Notes under the pieces: generated by a model
The model's input: only the letters and a program-made list of their open reading frames with translations
Told to the model about the DNA's origin: nothing
The model's database searches: none
Shown: positions 1 to 8,580 of the stretch, in pieces
Layout: each line of letters opens with the position of its first letter
Position numbering within the stretch: the first letter of the stretch is position 1
Made by a program: the position numbers and the translations under genes
Assembly (NCBI RefSeq): GCF_010686705.1
Contig: NZ_JAAGWY010000001.1
Location: 1,178,001-1,242,000, forward strand
Direction: 5' to 3'
From: Leifsonia tongyongensis
Lineage (GTDB): Bacteria; Actinomycetota; Actinomycetes; Actinomycetales; Microbacteriaceae
Length of the DNA stretch: 64,000 bases

Positions 1-557
1 ATCTCGAGCAGCTGCAGGGCGATCCGTGGACCGTTCTTGTCGCGCGCCATCAGTGCCACGACGGCGGCGAGATTGCCGCCTGCGGATCCGCCTCCCACGG
101 TCACGACGTCGACGTCGACCCCGTATTCGTTTGCCTGCGCGATGAGGCCGGCGAAGGCCGAGTAGCAGTCATCGACCCCCGCCGGGAATGGATGCTCCGG
201 CGCCAGTCGATACTCCACGGATGCGACCAGGCATCCGGCATCGAGGGCGCGGCGGGCGAGGAGGCCGTCCAGTTCTCCCGACAGTGCGGACCCGAGGATG
301 AAGCCACCCCCGTGGTAGTAGACGTGCAGCGGAAGTGTGCGCTCCGAGGGCGGTCGATAGAGGCGCACGGGCACGTCACCGATGACGACATCCCTGATCT
401 CCACCCCGTCCACAGGGCCATCCGACAAGTCGTTGTCGGTCTGGATCGCGGTCGCCCGGATCATCGCCAGAACCGCTGGGTCGTCGAGGTCGAGGCCTGC
501 CCCGCCCATCGAGTGGTAGCGATCAAGCAATTCGCGTACTGGGGCGTCGAGTTCCAC
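1..557 (-). CDS. alpha/beta hydrolase, HSL/esterase family (C-terminus cut by window edge)
   Basis: Probable carboxylesterase of the hormone-sensitive-lipase branch, cytoplasmic. About 185 residues are present and the 3' end lies outside the window. The protein starts with GTG at 557, seven bases behind a strong AAGGAG site; the upstream 60 codons hold a typical helical cap. The oxyanion-hole motif HGGGF falls near residue 85 and the nucleophile motif GGGSAGGN near residue 160 (family consensus GDSAGG). The catalytic Asp and His are not in the window. It is divergent from the ManD dehydratase gene across a 217-bp region of repeated motifs, which suggests shared control. The substrate cannot be read from sequence; with an acyl-CoA ligase in the facing operon, release of an acid from an ester is a reasonable inference. 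Confidence 0.88.
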   Translation of the reverse strand, partial: MELDAPVRELLDRYHSMGGAGLDLDDPAVLAMIRATAIQTDNDLSDGPVDGVEIRDVVIGDVPVRLYRPPSERTLPLHVYYHGGGFILGSALSGELDGLLARRALDAGCLVASVEYRLAPEHPFPAGVDDCYSAFAGLIAQANEYGVDVDVVTVGGGSAGGNLAAVVALMARDKNGPRIALQLLE

Positions 558-575
558 GTCCGCCTCCTTGGGGAT

Positions 576-614
576 AGATGGGATGAATATGGGAAGATTC
601 CCTATTGATGGGAT
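576..614 (+). promoter_or_regulatory. two GATGGGAT motif copies in the esterase upstream region
   Basis: AGATGGGATG lies at 576-585 and GATGGGAT at 607-614, separated by a small inverted repeat GGGAA-GA-TTCCC. The same core recurs in reverse orientation at 726-737 and upstream of the GntR gene at 5647-5658, so this is a candidate regulator site of the local regulon. The motif assignment is inference. Confidence 0.4.
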
Positions 615-684
615 AGTAGATTCGCCGAGATCGATAGTCAAGTTCCGCTATGACGGCAACATTGAGTAGATTTTGACCCATTGC

Positions 685-737
685 TTGACAAATTGTGTCC
701 CACAATGTGCAATATACGCATGAAACATCCCATCTTT
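685..737 (+). promoter_or_regulatory. probable promoter/operator of the manD operon
   Basis: TTGACA at 685-690 is a good -35 element; the -10 is unclear (AATATAC near 711). A perfect inverted repeat ATTGTG-TCC-CACAAT spans 692-706, directly behind the -35, with the TNGT-N-ACNA shape usual for GntR/FadR-family operators. A 12-bp motif at 726-737, read on the minus strand as AAAGATGGGATG, is identical to 5647-5658 upstream of the GntR gene. Confidence 0.5.
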
Positions 738-774
738 ACGGATGTCTTCACAACCTCAGGAAAGTAGTTCATCC

Positions 775-2025
775 ATGCTGATCGAGTCCGCTGAGGTACT
801 CGTCTCGAGTCCCGGTCGCAATTTCGTGACCCTTCGCATCACCACCGACGACGGTGTGACCGGTCTCGGTGACGCGACACTGAACGGCCGTGAGCTCTCG
901 GTCGCGGCCTATCTCTCCGAGCACGTCGTCCCGCTGCTGATCGGGCGGGACCCTGCGAACATCGAAGACACCTGGCAATACCTCTATCGGGGCGCCTATT
1001 GGCGCCGCGGCCCGGTGACGATGGCGGCGATCGCCGGAGTGGACACCGCTCTCTGGGACATCGCGGCCAAAGTCGCGAAGCTGCCGCTCTACCGGCTGCT
1101 GGGTGGCCGCTCCCGCACCGGTCTCCTGACGTACGGGCACGCATCCGGCGTCGACCTGCCGGAACTATTCGACTCCATCCGCGAACATCTCGATGAGGGA
1201 TACCGCGCCATCCGTGTTCAGACCGGCATTCCGGGTCTCCCGTCCGTCTATGGCGTAGCGCACAGCCGCAACGCAGCCGAGGGCGCGGGCAGTGGTTCGG
1301 ATGCGCGCTACGACTACGAGCCGGCGCGGCGCAGCGCGCTCCCGGTGGAGGAGACCTGGGACACCCGGGCATACCTTCGGCACATCCCCGGGGTCTTCGA
1401 GGCCGTCCGCAACGAGTTCGGCCCGGAGCTGATCCTGCTGCATGACGCTCACCACCGGCTGACGCCGATCCAGGCGGCGAAGCTCGGCAAGTCGCTGGAA
1501 CCGTACGACCTGTTCTGGCTCGAAGACGTGACCCCGGCCGAGAACCAGGCGGCGCTGCGGCGGGTGCGCGAGCACACCACGACCCCGCTGGCGATCGGCG
1601 AGGTGTTCAACACGATCTGGGACTACCGGGAGCTCTTCGAGGAGCAGCTCATCGACTACGTGCGCAGTCCTGTGACCCACGCCGGCGGAATCACGGGCTT
1701 GCGCCGGATCTTCGACTTCGCTTCGGTCTACCAGATCAAATCGGGCGCCCATGGGCCCACCGATGTGTCGCCGGTCGGGCTCTCGGCGGCGATCCATCTG
1801 GGAATCGCGATCCCGAACTTCGGCATCCAGGAGTACATGCAGCACTCGCCGACGACCCACGAGGTCTTCCGCACGACGTACACCTTCGAGAACGGTTCGC
1901 TTGCGCCATCCGACGCGCCCGGGCTGGGTGTCGACTACGACGACGATGTCGCTGCGGCGCATCCGTACGAACGTGCCTACCTGCCCGTCAACCGGCTTCT
2001 CGACGGGACCGTCCACGACTGGTAG
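775..2025 (+). CDS. manD: ManD-type sugar-acid dehydratase (RspA/D-mannonate dehydratase family)
   Basis: Enolase-superfamily enzyme of 416 residues that removes water from an aldonate such as D-mannonate or D-gluconate to give a 2-keto-3-deoxy acid. The N-terminal capping domain is followed by a TIM barrel with the ManD signatures: HDAHH (metal Asp plus catalytic His), WLEDVTP (metal Glu), GEVFN (metal Glu) and GAHGPTD (His). The insertion ending YDYEPA before the barrel strand is also typical. The start chosen is ATG 775, with AGGAAAG ten bases upstream; an in-frame ATG at 742 has no clear site. It is first in a same-strand run with a transporter and a CoA ligase. Many ManD proteins have weak activity, so the true substrate is open. 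Confidence 0.85.
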   Translation: MLIESAEVLVSSPGRNFVTLRITTDDGVTGLGDATLNGRELSVAAYLSEHVVPLLIGRDPANIEDTWQYLYRGAYWRRGPVTMAAIAGVDTALWDIAAKVAKLPLYRLLGGRSRTGLLTYGHASGVDLPELFDSIREHLDEGYRAIRVQTGIPGLPSVYGVAHSRNAAEGAGSGSDARYDYEPARRSALPVEETWDTRAYLRHIPGVFEAVRNEFGPELILLHDAHHRLTPIQAAKLGKSLEPYDLFWLEDVTPAENQAALRRVREHTTTPLAIGEVFNTIWDYRELFEEQLIDYVRSPVTHAGGITGLRRIFDFASVYQIKSGAHGPTDVSPVGLSAAIHLGIAIPNFGIQEYMQHSPTTHEVFRTTYTFENGSLAPSDAPGLGVDYDDDVAAAHPYERAYLPVNRLLDGTVHDW

Positions 2026-2079
2026 TCGACCGTCGAAGCCCTTTCATCCACTAAACCCAACCACACATAGGAGTGTGAA

Positions 2080-3492
2080 ATGTCCGAGCAAACTACAGGG
2101 GTGACCGACTCCTCCATCTCTTCGCGATATCAGCCGCGAACGCCGGCTCTGCGGCGGTACCTGACCGCTTACACGTTCGCGGCACTCGGGTACGGACTGA
2201 TCGGAGGAGCATCGAACCTGCTGCTGTCGCTTCAGGTCCAGGCTCTCGAGTTCGCGCGCATCTTCACGGGGTCGGATGCCTCGGTCGACATCCAGAAACT
2301 GACCACGCTCCAGGCCCAGGTCAACGCGAACACCGCAACGCCCACTGCATCGCAGGAGCACCTGCTCAAGCTGCTCACCGAGTTCAACACCGCCAAGGCG
2401 AGTGGCCTGTCGACGGTGTTCTCGGTGGCGGTCGTCGTCACGATGATCTGCCTTCCGATCGTCGGCACACTCTCGGACCGCACGCGCTCGCGTTGGGGTA
2501 GGCGCGTGCCGTGGATGCTCGGCGGAGCGCTCTCGGGCGCCGTACTTCTGGTCGTGTTGCCGCTGGCACCCAACCTCGCCGTCCTGGTCGTGCTCTACTC
2601 GCTCGTCTCGCTCACCATCAACTCCTCGCAGGCATCAGGCGCAACGACAGTCGCCGACCGCGTCCCGCAGGAGCGCATCGGACTCGCATCCGCCCTGACC
2701 GGAGGTCTCGCGTACCTGGGGGCCGTGGTCGGAGCGCTCGCCGCAGGGATCCTGTTCAACCTGATCGGTCTGGGGGCGTACGTCCCGTTCGCGATCATCG
2801 TGGTGGTCGCCGTCGTCATGTTCGCGCTGCTGGCTCCCGACAAGTCATCGAAGGGAATCGTCAGTTCCCGCCTGCACCTGAAGACATTCCTCCTCGCCTT
2901 CGTCGCCGCACTGCGTGACGCGGACTACCGATGGGCCTGGATCGCCAAAGTGCTCCTCTACTCGGGGTATGCGATGGCCACCGGTTATGCCGTGTACATG
3001 CTCGAGAGCTACATCACCCCTGCCATGAGTGCTTCGCAGGCCGCGGTCACCGCGCCACTGATCACGTTCATCGGCGTACCGTTCGCGCTGATCGGGATCG
3101 CCATCGTCGGGAGGTGGTCCGACAAGATCCGCCGGCGCAAGCCGTTCGTCATCGCCGCGTCGGCCATCATGGCCGTCTCGTTCCTGGTGCCGTTCGTGTG
3201 GCCGACGCTGCCGGCCATGTTCATCCAGTCCATCGTCATGAGCATCGGGTTCGGCGCCTTCATCGTGGTGGATCAGGCGCTCTTCATCGAAGTGCTGCCG
3301 AACCCGGATGCGGCCGGCCGCGACCTCGGTCTCTCCGGTCTCGGGCTCAACCTGGGCCAGGCCCTTGGGCCCGCATTGGCCGGTGTCATCGTGACGATCT
3401 TCGCCGGAGCGTACGGACCGATCTGGCTGGTCGCCTGCGTGATGGTGCTCGTCGCCACGGTGCTGATCATCCCCATCAAGCGGGTTCGCTAG
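2080..3492 (+). CDS. MFS transporter, sugar:cation symporter-like
   Basis: Integral membrane transporter of 470 residues with about 12 hydrophobic segments. The MFS motif A appears as GTLSDRTRSRWGRR after the second segment, a wording usual in the GPH/SLC45-like sugar symporters. An extra hydrophilic loop of about 45 residues (near 60-105), rich in Thr and Gln, lies between the first two segments. AGGAG precedes the ATG. Position after a sugar-acid dehydratase suggests uptake of the dehydratase substrate or its conjugate; this is context-based inference. Confidence 0.82.
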   Translation: MSEQTTGVTDSSISSRYQPRTPALRRYLTAYTFAALGYGLIGGASNLLLSLQVQALEFARIFTGSDASVDIQKLTTLQAQVNANTATPTASQEHLLKLLTEFNTAKASGLSTVFSVAVVVTMICLPIVGTLSDRTRSRWGRRVPWMLGGALSGAVLLVVLPLAPNLAVLVVLYSLVSLTINSSQASGATTVADRVPQERIGLASALTGGLAYLGAVVGALAAGILFNLIGLGAYVPFAIIVVVAVVMFALLAPDKSSKGIVSSRLHLKTFLLAFVAALRDADYRWAWIAKVLLYSGYAMATGYAVYMLESYITPAMSASQAAVTAPLITFIGVPFALIGIAIVGRWSDKIRRRKPFVIAASAIMAVSFLVPFVWPTLPAMFIQSIVMSIGFGAFIVVDQALFIEVLPNPDAAGRDLGLSGLGLNLGQALGPALAGVIVTIFAGAYGPIWLVACVMVLVATVLIIPIKRVR

Positions 3493-3496
3493 CAAC

Positions 3497-5095
3497 ATGG
3501 TCATCTCTGGAACACCTGGTGCGCAGCGCTATGACCTCAACGGCCTCGGCGAGCTTTTCCCGCGGCTGCGGGCGCTCCATCCCGATAAGGTCGCGCTCAT
3601 CACGAGCACACGCGAAGTGACTTTTGCCGAACTCGATCGGGAATCCTCCAATCTGGCCGCGGCTCTGGTGAGGAGGGGTGTGGTCGCGGGAGACACGGTT
3701 TCGCTTTTCGCCTCGAACCGGTGGGAGTGGATCGTCTCCTACCACGCGGCCCTGAAGGCCGGGGCCGTCGTCAACCCGCTCAACGTCATGCTCACGGCGG
3801 AGGAGGCGCGCTTCGTGATGAACGACGCCGAGAGCTCCGTGCTGATCGCCTCTGCTGAGCGCCTGTCGGCGATCCAGGGTGTCCTCGACGAGATCGCGAG
3901 CCTGGAGCTCTGCATCTGTCTTGACGCGACGGTCGGGGAAGCCCTGTCGTTCACGGAGCTGATCGCGGAGGAGGCGCCCGATTTCGCCCCCGTGCAGGTG
4001 GAGCCGGCCTCCCTCGCATGTATTGCCTACACCTCTGGAACGACAGGGCATCCGAAGGGCGCGATGCAGTCGCACCGCTCGCTCGTGCTCAACTGCGCGT
4101 ACACAGCGATCATGCACGCTCGGTCGGACGACGACCTGATCGTCACCGCTCTGCCGTGCACGCACGTCTACGGCAACGTGGCAATCAACGGCACGCTGAT
4201 GGTCGGTGGGACTGTCGCCCTCATGGAGCGCTTCGACATCGTCGAGACACTGTCGCTGATCAGCGAACGCAAGGCGACGCTCTTCGAGGGCGTGCCGACG
4301 ATGTACGCGATGCTCCTGAACTCTCCGGAGCTGGCACATGCCGACCTTCGTTCCCTGACGCGGTGCACGGTAGGGGGACAGACGATCGCCGAGACGGTCA
4401 TCGAGGCGTGGGAGCGCATCAGTGGTGCGCCCCTCATCGAGTTGTGGGGGATGACGGAGCTCTCAGGCCTGGGAACGACCCACGCCGCGTATGCGCCGAA
4501 TGTGCATGGGTCGATCGGGGTCGCTCTTCCTGGGACGCAGCTCAAGGTCGCCGACATCGACGACCCGGCGATCGAGCTCCCGGCCGGCCGCCCGGGCGAA
4601 CTCATGGTCCGGGGACCCCTCGTGACCATGGGCTACTACAACAACCATCAGGCCACGGCAGAAGCGATCAGGCCCGATGGCTGGCTTCACACCGGAGACG
4701 TTGCAATGCATGATGGCCTCGGTCACTTCTTCGTCGTCGATCGACTGAAAGACATGATCCTGACCGGTGGTTACAACGTCTACCCTGCCGAGATCGAGCG
4801 GGTGATGATCGGACACGATGCCGTCGCGCTCGTCGCCGTCGGACGCGAACCGGACGACATCAAAGGTGAAGTCGCTCACGCCTACGTCGTTCTCGCCACA
4901 GGGCGATCGGCGACAGAAAGCCAGCTGATCGAGTACTGCCGAACGCAGCTCGCTGCATACAAAGTGCCGCGCGCCGTGCACTTCGTCGACTCTCTTCCGA
5001 CCACGTCGAGCGGGAAATTGATGCGCCGCAAACTGCGAGAACTTCGGCCTGAGGCGGACCGGCGGCTTGCCGATGCCGCGACTGACAAACAATAG
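3497..5095 (+). CDS. AMP-forming acyl-CoA synthetase/ligase
   Basis: ANL-superfamily adenylating enzyme of 532 residues, activating a carboxylic acid with ATP and CoA. Core motifs occur in order: P-loop YTSGTTGHPKGAM near residue 178, LWGMTEL near 315, GWLHTGDVA near 395, the hinge DRLKDMILTGGYNVYP near 415, and the C-terminal lysine motif SSGKLMRRKL near 510. It begins four bases after the transporter stop, so it is almost certainly co-transcribed. The acid substrate (fatty, aryl or other) cannot be assigned. With an esterase divergent upstream and a SnoaL-like protein downstream, processing of an acyl group from an imported conjugate is plausible. Confidence 0.88.
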   Translation: MVISGTPGAQRYDLNGLGELFPRLRALHPDKVALITSTREVTFAELDRESSNLAAALVRRGVVAGDTVSLFASNRWEWIVSYHAALKAGAVVNPLNVMLTAEEARFVMNDAESSVLIASAERLSAIQGVLDEIASLELCICLDATVGEALSFTELIAEEAPDFAPVQVEPASLACIAYTSGTTGHPKGAMQSHRSLVLNCAYTAIMHARSDDDLIVTALPCTHVYGNVAINGTLMVGGTVALMERFDIVETLSLISERKATLFEGVPTMYAMLLNSPELAHADLRSLTRCTVGGQTIAETVIEAWERISGAPLIELWGMTELSGLGTTHAAYAPNVHGSIGVALPGTQLKVADIDDPAIELPAGRPGELMVRGPLVTMGYYNNHQATAEAIRPDGWLHTGDVAMHDGLGHFFVVDRLKDMILTGGYNVYPAEIERVMIGHDAVALVAVGREPDDIKGEVAHAYVVLATGRSATESQLIEYCRTQLAAYKVPRAVHFVDSLPTTSSGKLMRRKLRELRPEADRRLADAATDKQ

Positions 5096-5106
5096 GGAGA
5101 ACAAGC

Positions 5107-5493
5107 ATGTCAACGACGACAACCCAGGAACGGCTCGACCCGCAGGGGATGGTACGCACGGTCGAGGAACGCGTCGCCCGCGAGACCGACCCCAGGAAGG
5201 TCCAGATGCTGCTGACGCTTCTCGCCCATATGCGGGCTGAGAGTGCTAAGGACATCGATGCCCTCCTCGCCACCGTATCCGACTCTGTCCAGTACCACAC
5301 CTGGGCGCCCGGCGGCGAGAGCCAAAGCCCGGACGGCCCCGCCGAGGTGCGTGCCTTCTACACGAAGAAGGCGGAAGAGGGCTTCCTCGATTTCCAGTAC
5401 GACATCGAACGGCTCCTCGTCGACGAGGACGTGATCGTCACTGAGGGCGTCATGGTCAGCCACGTCCCGGCCCGATCGCTCGGTGCCTTCTGA
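5107..5493 (+). CDS. SnoaL/NTF2-like protein, 5' part up to in-frame TGA
   Basis: A 128-residue product with AAGGAGA-like spacing after the CoA ligase stop (11 bp gap). The fold is suggested by the motif order typical of SnoaL-like polyketide-cyclase/isomerase proteins: ALLATVSDSVQYHTW (strand 1), GPAEVRAFYTKK (helix) and DIERLLVDEDVIVTEGVMV (strands). Reading in the same frame beyond the TGA at 5491-5493 continues for 44 codons with a good C-terminal SnoaL strand (TMRMTIFWPFDGDGLLLGED) to a TGA at 5626. The present protein therefore lacks its last two strands, unless the stop is read through or is a sequencing error. Confidence 0.7.
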   Translation: MSTTTTQERLDPQGMVRTVEERVARETDPRKVQMLLTLLAHMRAESAKDIDALLATVSDSVQYHTWAPGGESQSPDGPAEVRAFYTKKAEEGFLDFQYDIERLLVDEDVIVTEGVMVSHVPARSLGAF

Positions 5494-5628
5494 TTCCCCG
5501 ACACCGGCGGCCTGGTGGCCTTGACCATGCGAATGACCATCTTCTGGCCGTTCGACGGCGACGGGCTCCTTTTGGGCGAAGACAGCTACAGCCACGTTCT
5601 CGGGCTTGCGCCCATCGAACCGGAGTGA
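5494..5628 (+). pseudogene. in-frame continuation of the SnoaL-like gene after a premature TGA
   Basis: Forty-four sense codons in the same frame as the gene starting at 5107, ending at TGA 5626-5628. The translation FPDTGGLVALTMRMTIFWPF followed by DGDGLLLGEDSYSHV matches the last beta-strands expected for a SnoaL/NTF2 fold, and the codon bias is like the rest. A Trp (TGG) to stop (TGA) change is the simplest explanation. Confidence 0.6.
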
Positions 5629-5646
5629 AGCACGCCCGGGGGTCCC

Positions 5647-5692
5647 AAAGATGGGATGCTTGAGCGGTGCAGTGCACAATGGTGGGGCACCA
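5647..5692 (+). promoter_or_regulatory. candidate operator region of the GntR gene
   Basis: AAAGATGGGATG at 5647-5658 is identical to the reverse-strand motif at 726-737. TGGTG-GGG-CACCA at 5680-5692 is a GntR-type palindrome resembling TTGTG-TCC-CACAA at 693-705. Both families of site therefore occur at the manD promoter and at the regulator's own promoter, which suggests autoregulation and control of the operon. Confidence 0.45.
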
Positions 5693-5715
5693 CAGGCCGA
5701 ACAGTAGGAGCGTGC

Positions 5716-6426
5716 ATGCCTAATCAGACGCGAGCCCAGGAAGTCCTGGAGCGGCTACGCGGCGACCTGGATGGCGGCGAGTTCAAGCCGGGGGAGCGCA
5801 TCCCGACCGAGCGTGAACTGATGGTGCGGTACTCGGCGGGGCGAAACACGGTCCGCGGTGCGGTGCAGGGTCTTGTCGCTCTCGGCCGGCTCGAGGTGAA
5901 GGCCGGCTACGGAACAACAGTCACCGGCTCGGACGGGCGAACGGCGATCGCCCACAGTCTCGGCGATGTCGACATGGACGAGGCCGCTCTCCAGGACATC
6001 CTCGATTTCCGGTTGCTGTTCGAGGGAGAGACGGCGTCCCTCGCGTCACAAATGGCGACGGATGCGGAACTCACCGAGATACGCAACAGCCTCGCCGCAT
6101 ACCAGGACGCGGTCCGACGCTCCGAGGAGGTCTACGAGCACGACATCGCGTTCCATCGGGCGATCGCCGCCGCATCCCACAATTCGATCTATACGCAGGC
6201 GATCGACCTGGGCTACCCGACGATGCGACGGTTGATGAGCGAGTCCGATCGCGGACCAGCCGATCTCGCGGAGGCGGCGGCCGAGCACGCCCTCGTCGCC
6301 CACTACATCGCCTTAGGTGACGCCGAAGCCGCGCGCGACGCGATGCGCCAGCATATCCGGAAGAGCATCGACCGCCGGATCCAGCATCTCGAAGGAACAG
6401 AAGCGGAGGGCTCACCACGCGATTGA
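5716..6426 (+). CDS. GntR-family regulator, FadR/FCD subfamily
   Basis: DNA-binding regulator of 236 residues. The N-terminal winged helix covers about residues 1-75 (IPTERELMVRYSAGRNTVRGAVQ), followed by an all-helical FCD ligand domain with metal-binding positions in HDIAFHRAI and AAEHALVAHY. ATG 5716 is preceded by AGGAG at the proper distance; an upstream in-frame ATG at 5656 lacks one. Ligands of FCD regulators are usually small carboxylates, fitting control of the upstream sugar-acid/CoA-ligase operon. The same motif pair occurs at the manD promoter and in front of this gene. Confidence 0.87.
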   Translation: MPNQTRAQEVLERLRGDLDGGEFKPGERIPTERELMVRYSAGRNTVRGAVQGLVALGRLEVKAGYGTTVTGSDGRTAIAHSLGDVDMDEAALQDILDFRLLFEGETASLASQMATDAELTEIRNSLAAYQDAVRRSEEVYEHDIAFHRAIAAASHNSIYTQAIDLGYPTMRRLMSESDRGPADLAEAAAEHALVAHYIALGDAEAARDAMRQHIRKSIDRRIQHLEGTEAEGSPRD

Positions 6427-6460
6427 GGACGTCTGCTCCTCCGTCCGAACGGAGGGAAGC

Positions 6461-8392
6461 TCACGAGTCGATGATGCGCACCAACTCGTCGATGAACGCG
6501 CTGAACGAGTCCGACCGCCGAATGAGCTGCAGTACCACCTCGCGATCGGAGAAGACGTCGACGAACTGGTCGAACACCGTCTGAAAGCTGCCCCGCCCGG
6601 TTTCGTCGAACGCGATGAACGCGATCACGTTGACGCGGGCATCCCCCCAGTCCATCGCGGTGTCGTTGACGACGATCGCGATCGCCGTGCGGTTCGCCGT
6701 CATCGCCATCGCGTGCGGGACGGCCAGCGAGTCGGTGAAGGCAGTCGATGACATGTGTTCGCGTTCGATGGTGTGGTCGACGTATTCCTGGTCGATCGCA
6801 CCGGTGGCGATCATTCGCGCGCCGAGGGCCCGGATCATCGCGATCGGGTCGCGAGCGTAGAAATTGCGCAGAAAGAGGGTCTCGTCGAAATACTCGAGCA
6901 GGTCGCCTTTGATGCGGGCGCGCCGTTCGATGCGTCGGATGCGCGCAATCGCCTGGCGGATGCGATCGACGTCGTTCTCGGTGAGGAACGGCTGCACGAT
7001 CAGTGCGTTCTCCCGGCGCCCGCGCGGGTCGATGGTGGTGAGAACGAGGTCGGTATCGATAGCCTCCCAGTCGACATCCGTCGACGTGATGACACTGGTG
7101 ATGTCGAGTTCGTCACCGAGTGCTCGATCGAGCCGTTCGCGCAGCAGGATGTGCATGTCGTAGTAGTTGGGGCAGATGACGGCGCAGGTCACCGCATCCC
7201 GACGTCGGGACTGCTGCTCGAGGTACCCACCGACGTGCATCGCGATGTAGGCGATCTCGTCGTCGTTGACGATGATGTCTTCGGCGAGCTGCAGTCGGCT
7301 CGCGATGTAGACGGCCAGTTCGTAGATCATCGGGTATGAGCTCTTGATCGAGCGGGTCAACGGGTTGTGGGAGAACGAGTTCTCGTGGGCGCGGTCCACG
7401 AGGTTCTGCACGTGCAAGGTGAGGCGCACGATGAAGTCTTCGTCGCGCAGGTCGACAAGGTATTCGCTCGAGGCCCGGGCGATGATGCTGCGCACGATCT
7501 CGAGGTCGTCGTGTCGCACGAAGTCGGCCACTGCATCCGTGCCCGCGCCGGGCGCGATCACGCGGGTCCGCAGCAGGATGGCGAGGTAGTGCAACTCCGT
7601 GGGGTCCAGTCGCACGCCGAAATGCTGCTCGATGAGGGTGCCGAGGTCGTCGGCGAGCCGGCGGATGTTGTCGCTCGTATCCGGGTCGGCGATCGCGGGC
7701 AGAACGCGCTCTTTGCGCACCCTGTCGAGGGCGACCGCCATGTGGAGGAGCACATCGTTGATGCCGTATTCGTTGACGAAGAAGCCGCGCGCGTCCAACA
7801 TTTCGACGAGGTCGGTCTTGAAGTCGCCGAGCCCGGACGAAGCGAACGCGGCCTGGATGCGGGCGAGGTCGAGTACGCCCTGCCTGGTTTCGTCGCGGAA
7901 CAGCCGGCTGAGCAGCCGGCGGCGAGCGAGTTCGGGACCGGTCAGCAGGACTCGGCTGCCGTGGCGTGTGAGGGTGAGTTCGGTGTCGGCGAGGAGGCCG
8001 CGCAGCCGCGTGAGGTCCGATTCGATCGTCGAGTCGCTGACGAAGAGGCTTTCGGCGGTTTCGTAGACATCGAAGCCTTCCGGTTCGTCGATGAGACGAC
8101 GGGCGAGCTGAACAAGACGCTCCTGTGGTGAGCCGGCATTGGTGCCGGATGCGGGGACATCCACGTTCTCGCGGGCGACGAACGACGCATAGGCGTCGGC
8201 GTTCAGGCGGTAGCCCCGCGGCCCCGACTCGATGACACCGAGCGGTTCGGCGGCCTCTTTGATCTCGCCGACATAGGTGCGAATGCTGCGCGGGGTGACG
8301 CCGACATGGTCGGCGAGTTCGGCAGCAGTGACCCACGTCCCCGCGCGGGAGAGGAACTCAAGCACCTTCGCTTGCCTGCCCTGCAGCACCAT
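6461..8392 (-). CDS. mtlR: MtlR-like PTS-regulated transcriptional activator (HTH-PRD-PRD-EIIB-EIIA)
   Basis: A 643-residue activator of mannitol genes, cytoplasmic. Domains in order: DeoR/HTH_11 winged helix (about 1-60), second HTH (about 100-155), two PRD modules with conserved phosphorylatable His (LRTRV/LHYLAILLRTR near 270 and EIAYIAMHVGGYL near 375), an EIIB-like segment (CAVICPNYYDMHILL near 400) and a C-terminal EIIA-like domain (SLAVPHAMA near 565). The Cys and His positions typical of MtlR regulation are present. ATG 8392 sits one base after AGGAGGT, so the adjacent GTG at 8389 may be used instead. It is divergent from the PTS operon, as expected for its activator. The reading frame stays open far upstream of the start, but no homology is evident there. 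Confidence 0.9.
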   Translation of the reverse strand: MVLQGRQAKVLEFLSRAGTWVTAAELADHVGVTPRSIRTYVGEIKEAAEPLGVIESGPRGYRLNADAYASFVARENVDVPASGTNAGSPQERLVQLARRLIDEPEGFDVYETAESLFVSDSTIESDLTRLRGLLADTELTLTRHGSRVLLTGPELARRRLLSRLFRDETRQGVLDLARIQAAFASSGLGDFKTDLVEMLDARGFFVNEYGINDVLLHMAVALDRVRKERVLPAIADPDTSDNIRRLADDLGTLIEQHFGVRLDPTELHYLAILLRTRVIAPGAGTDAVADFVRHDDLEIVRSIIARASSEYLVDLRDEDFIVRLTLHVQNLVDRAHENSFSHNPLTRSIKSSYPMIYELAVYIASRLQLAEDIIVNDDEIAYIAMHVGGYLEQQSRRRDAVTCAVICPNYYDMHILLRERLDRALGDELDITSVITSTDVDWEAIDTDLVLTTIDPRGRRENALIVQPFLTENDVDRIRQAIARIRRIERRARIKGDLLEYFDETLFLRNFYARDPIAMIRALGARMIATGAIDQEYVDHTIEREHMSSTAFTDSLAVPHAMAMTANRTAIAIVVNDTAMDWGDARVNVIAFIAFDETGRGSFQTVFDQFVDVFSDREVVLQLIRRSDSFSAFIDELVRIIDS

Positions 8393-8580
8393 CACCTCCT
8401 CGCGCCAGGTCGAGCGCCGTGCACCTGCGCTCGAATTCCCCGAGTCAAGCACTTCCGGGCCCTCGTGCGCTGGCTTTTCGGCCACGTTTCCGGGGATGCG
8501 GAAGCAACCCTGCTGGAGTGTCCGGCTGGGCGGGGCCAGCATGGCAATGAATTCACCGGCGGTACTCGAAAGGCAGATCG
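8393..8580. promoter_or_regulatory. divergent mtlR/PTS promoter region
   Basis: This 188-bp region lies between mtlR and the PTS operon and must carry both promoters. The clearest symmetric element is TTCCG-GGGATG-CGGAA at 8488-8503, a candidate activator site. No convincing sigma-A -35/-10 pair was found. Confidence 0.35.
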
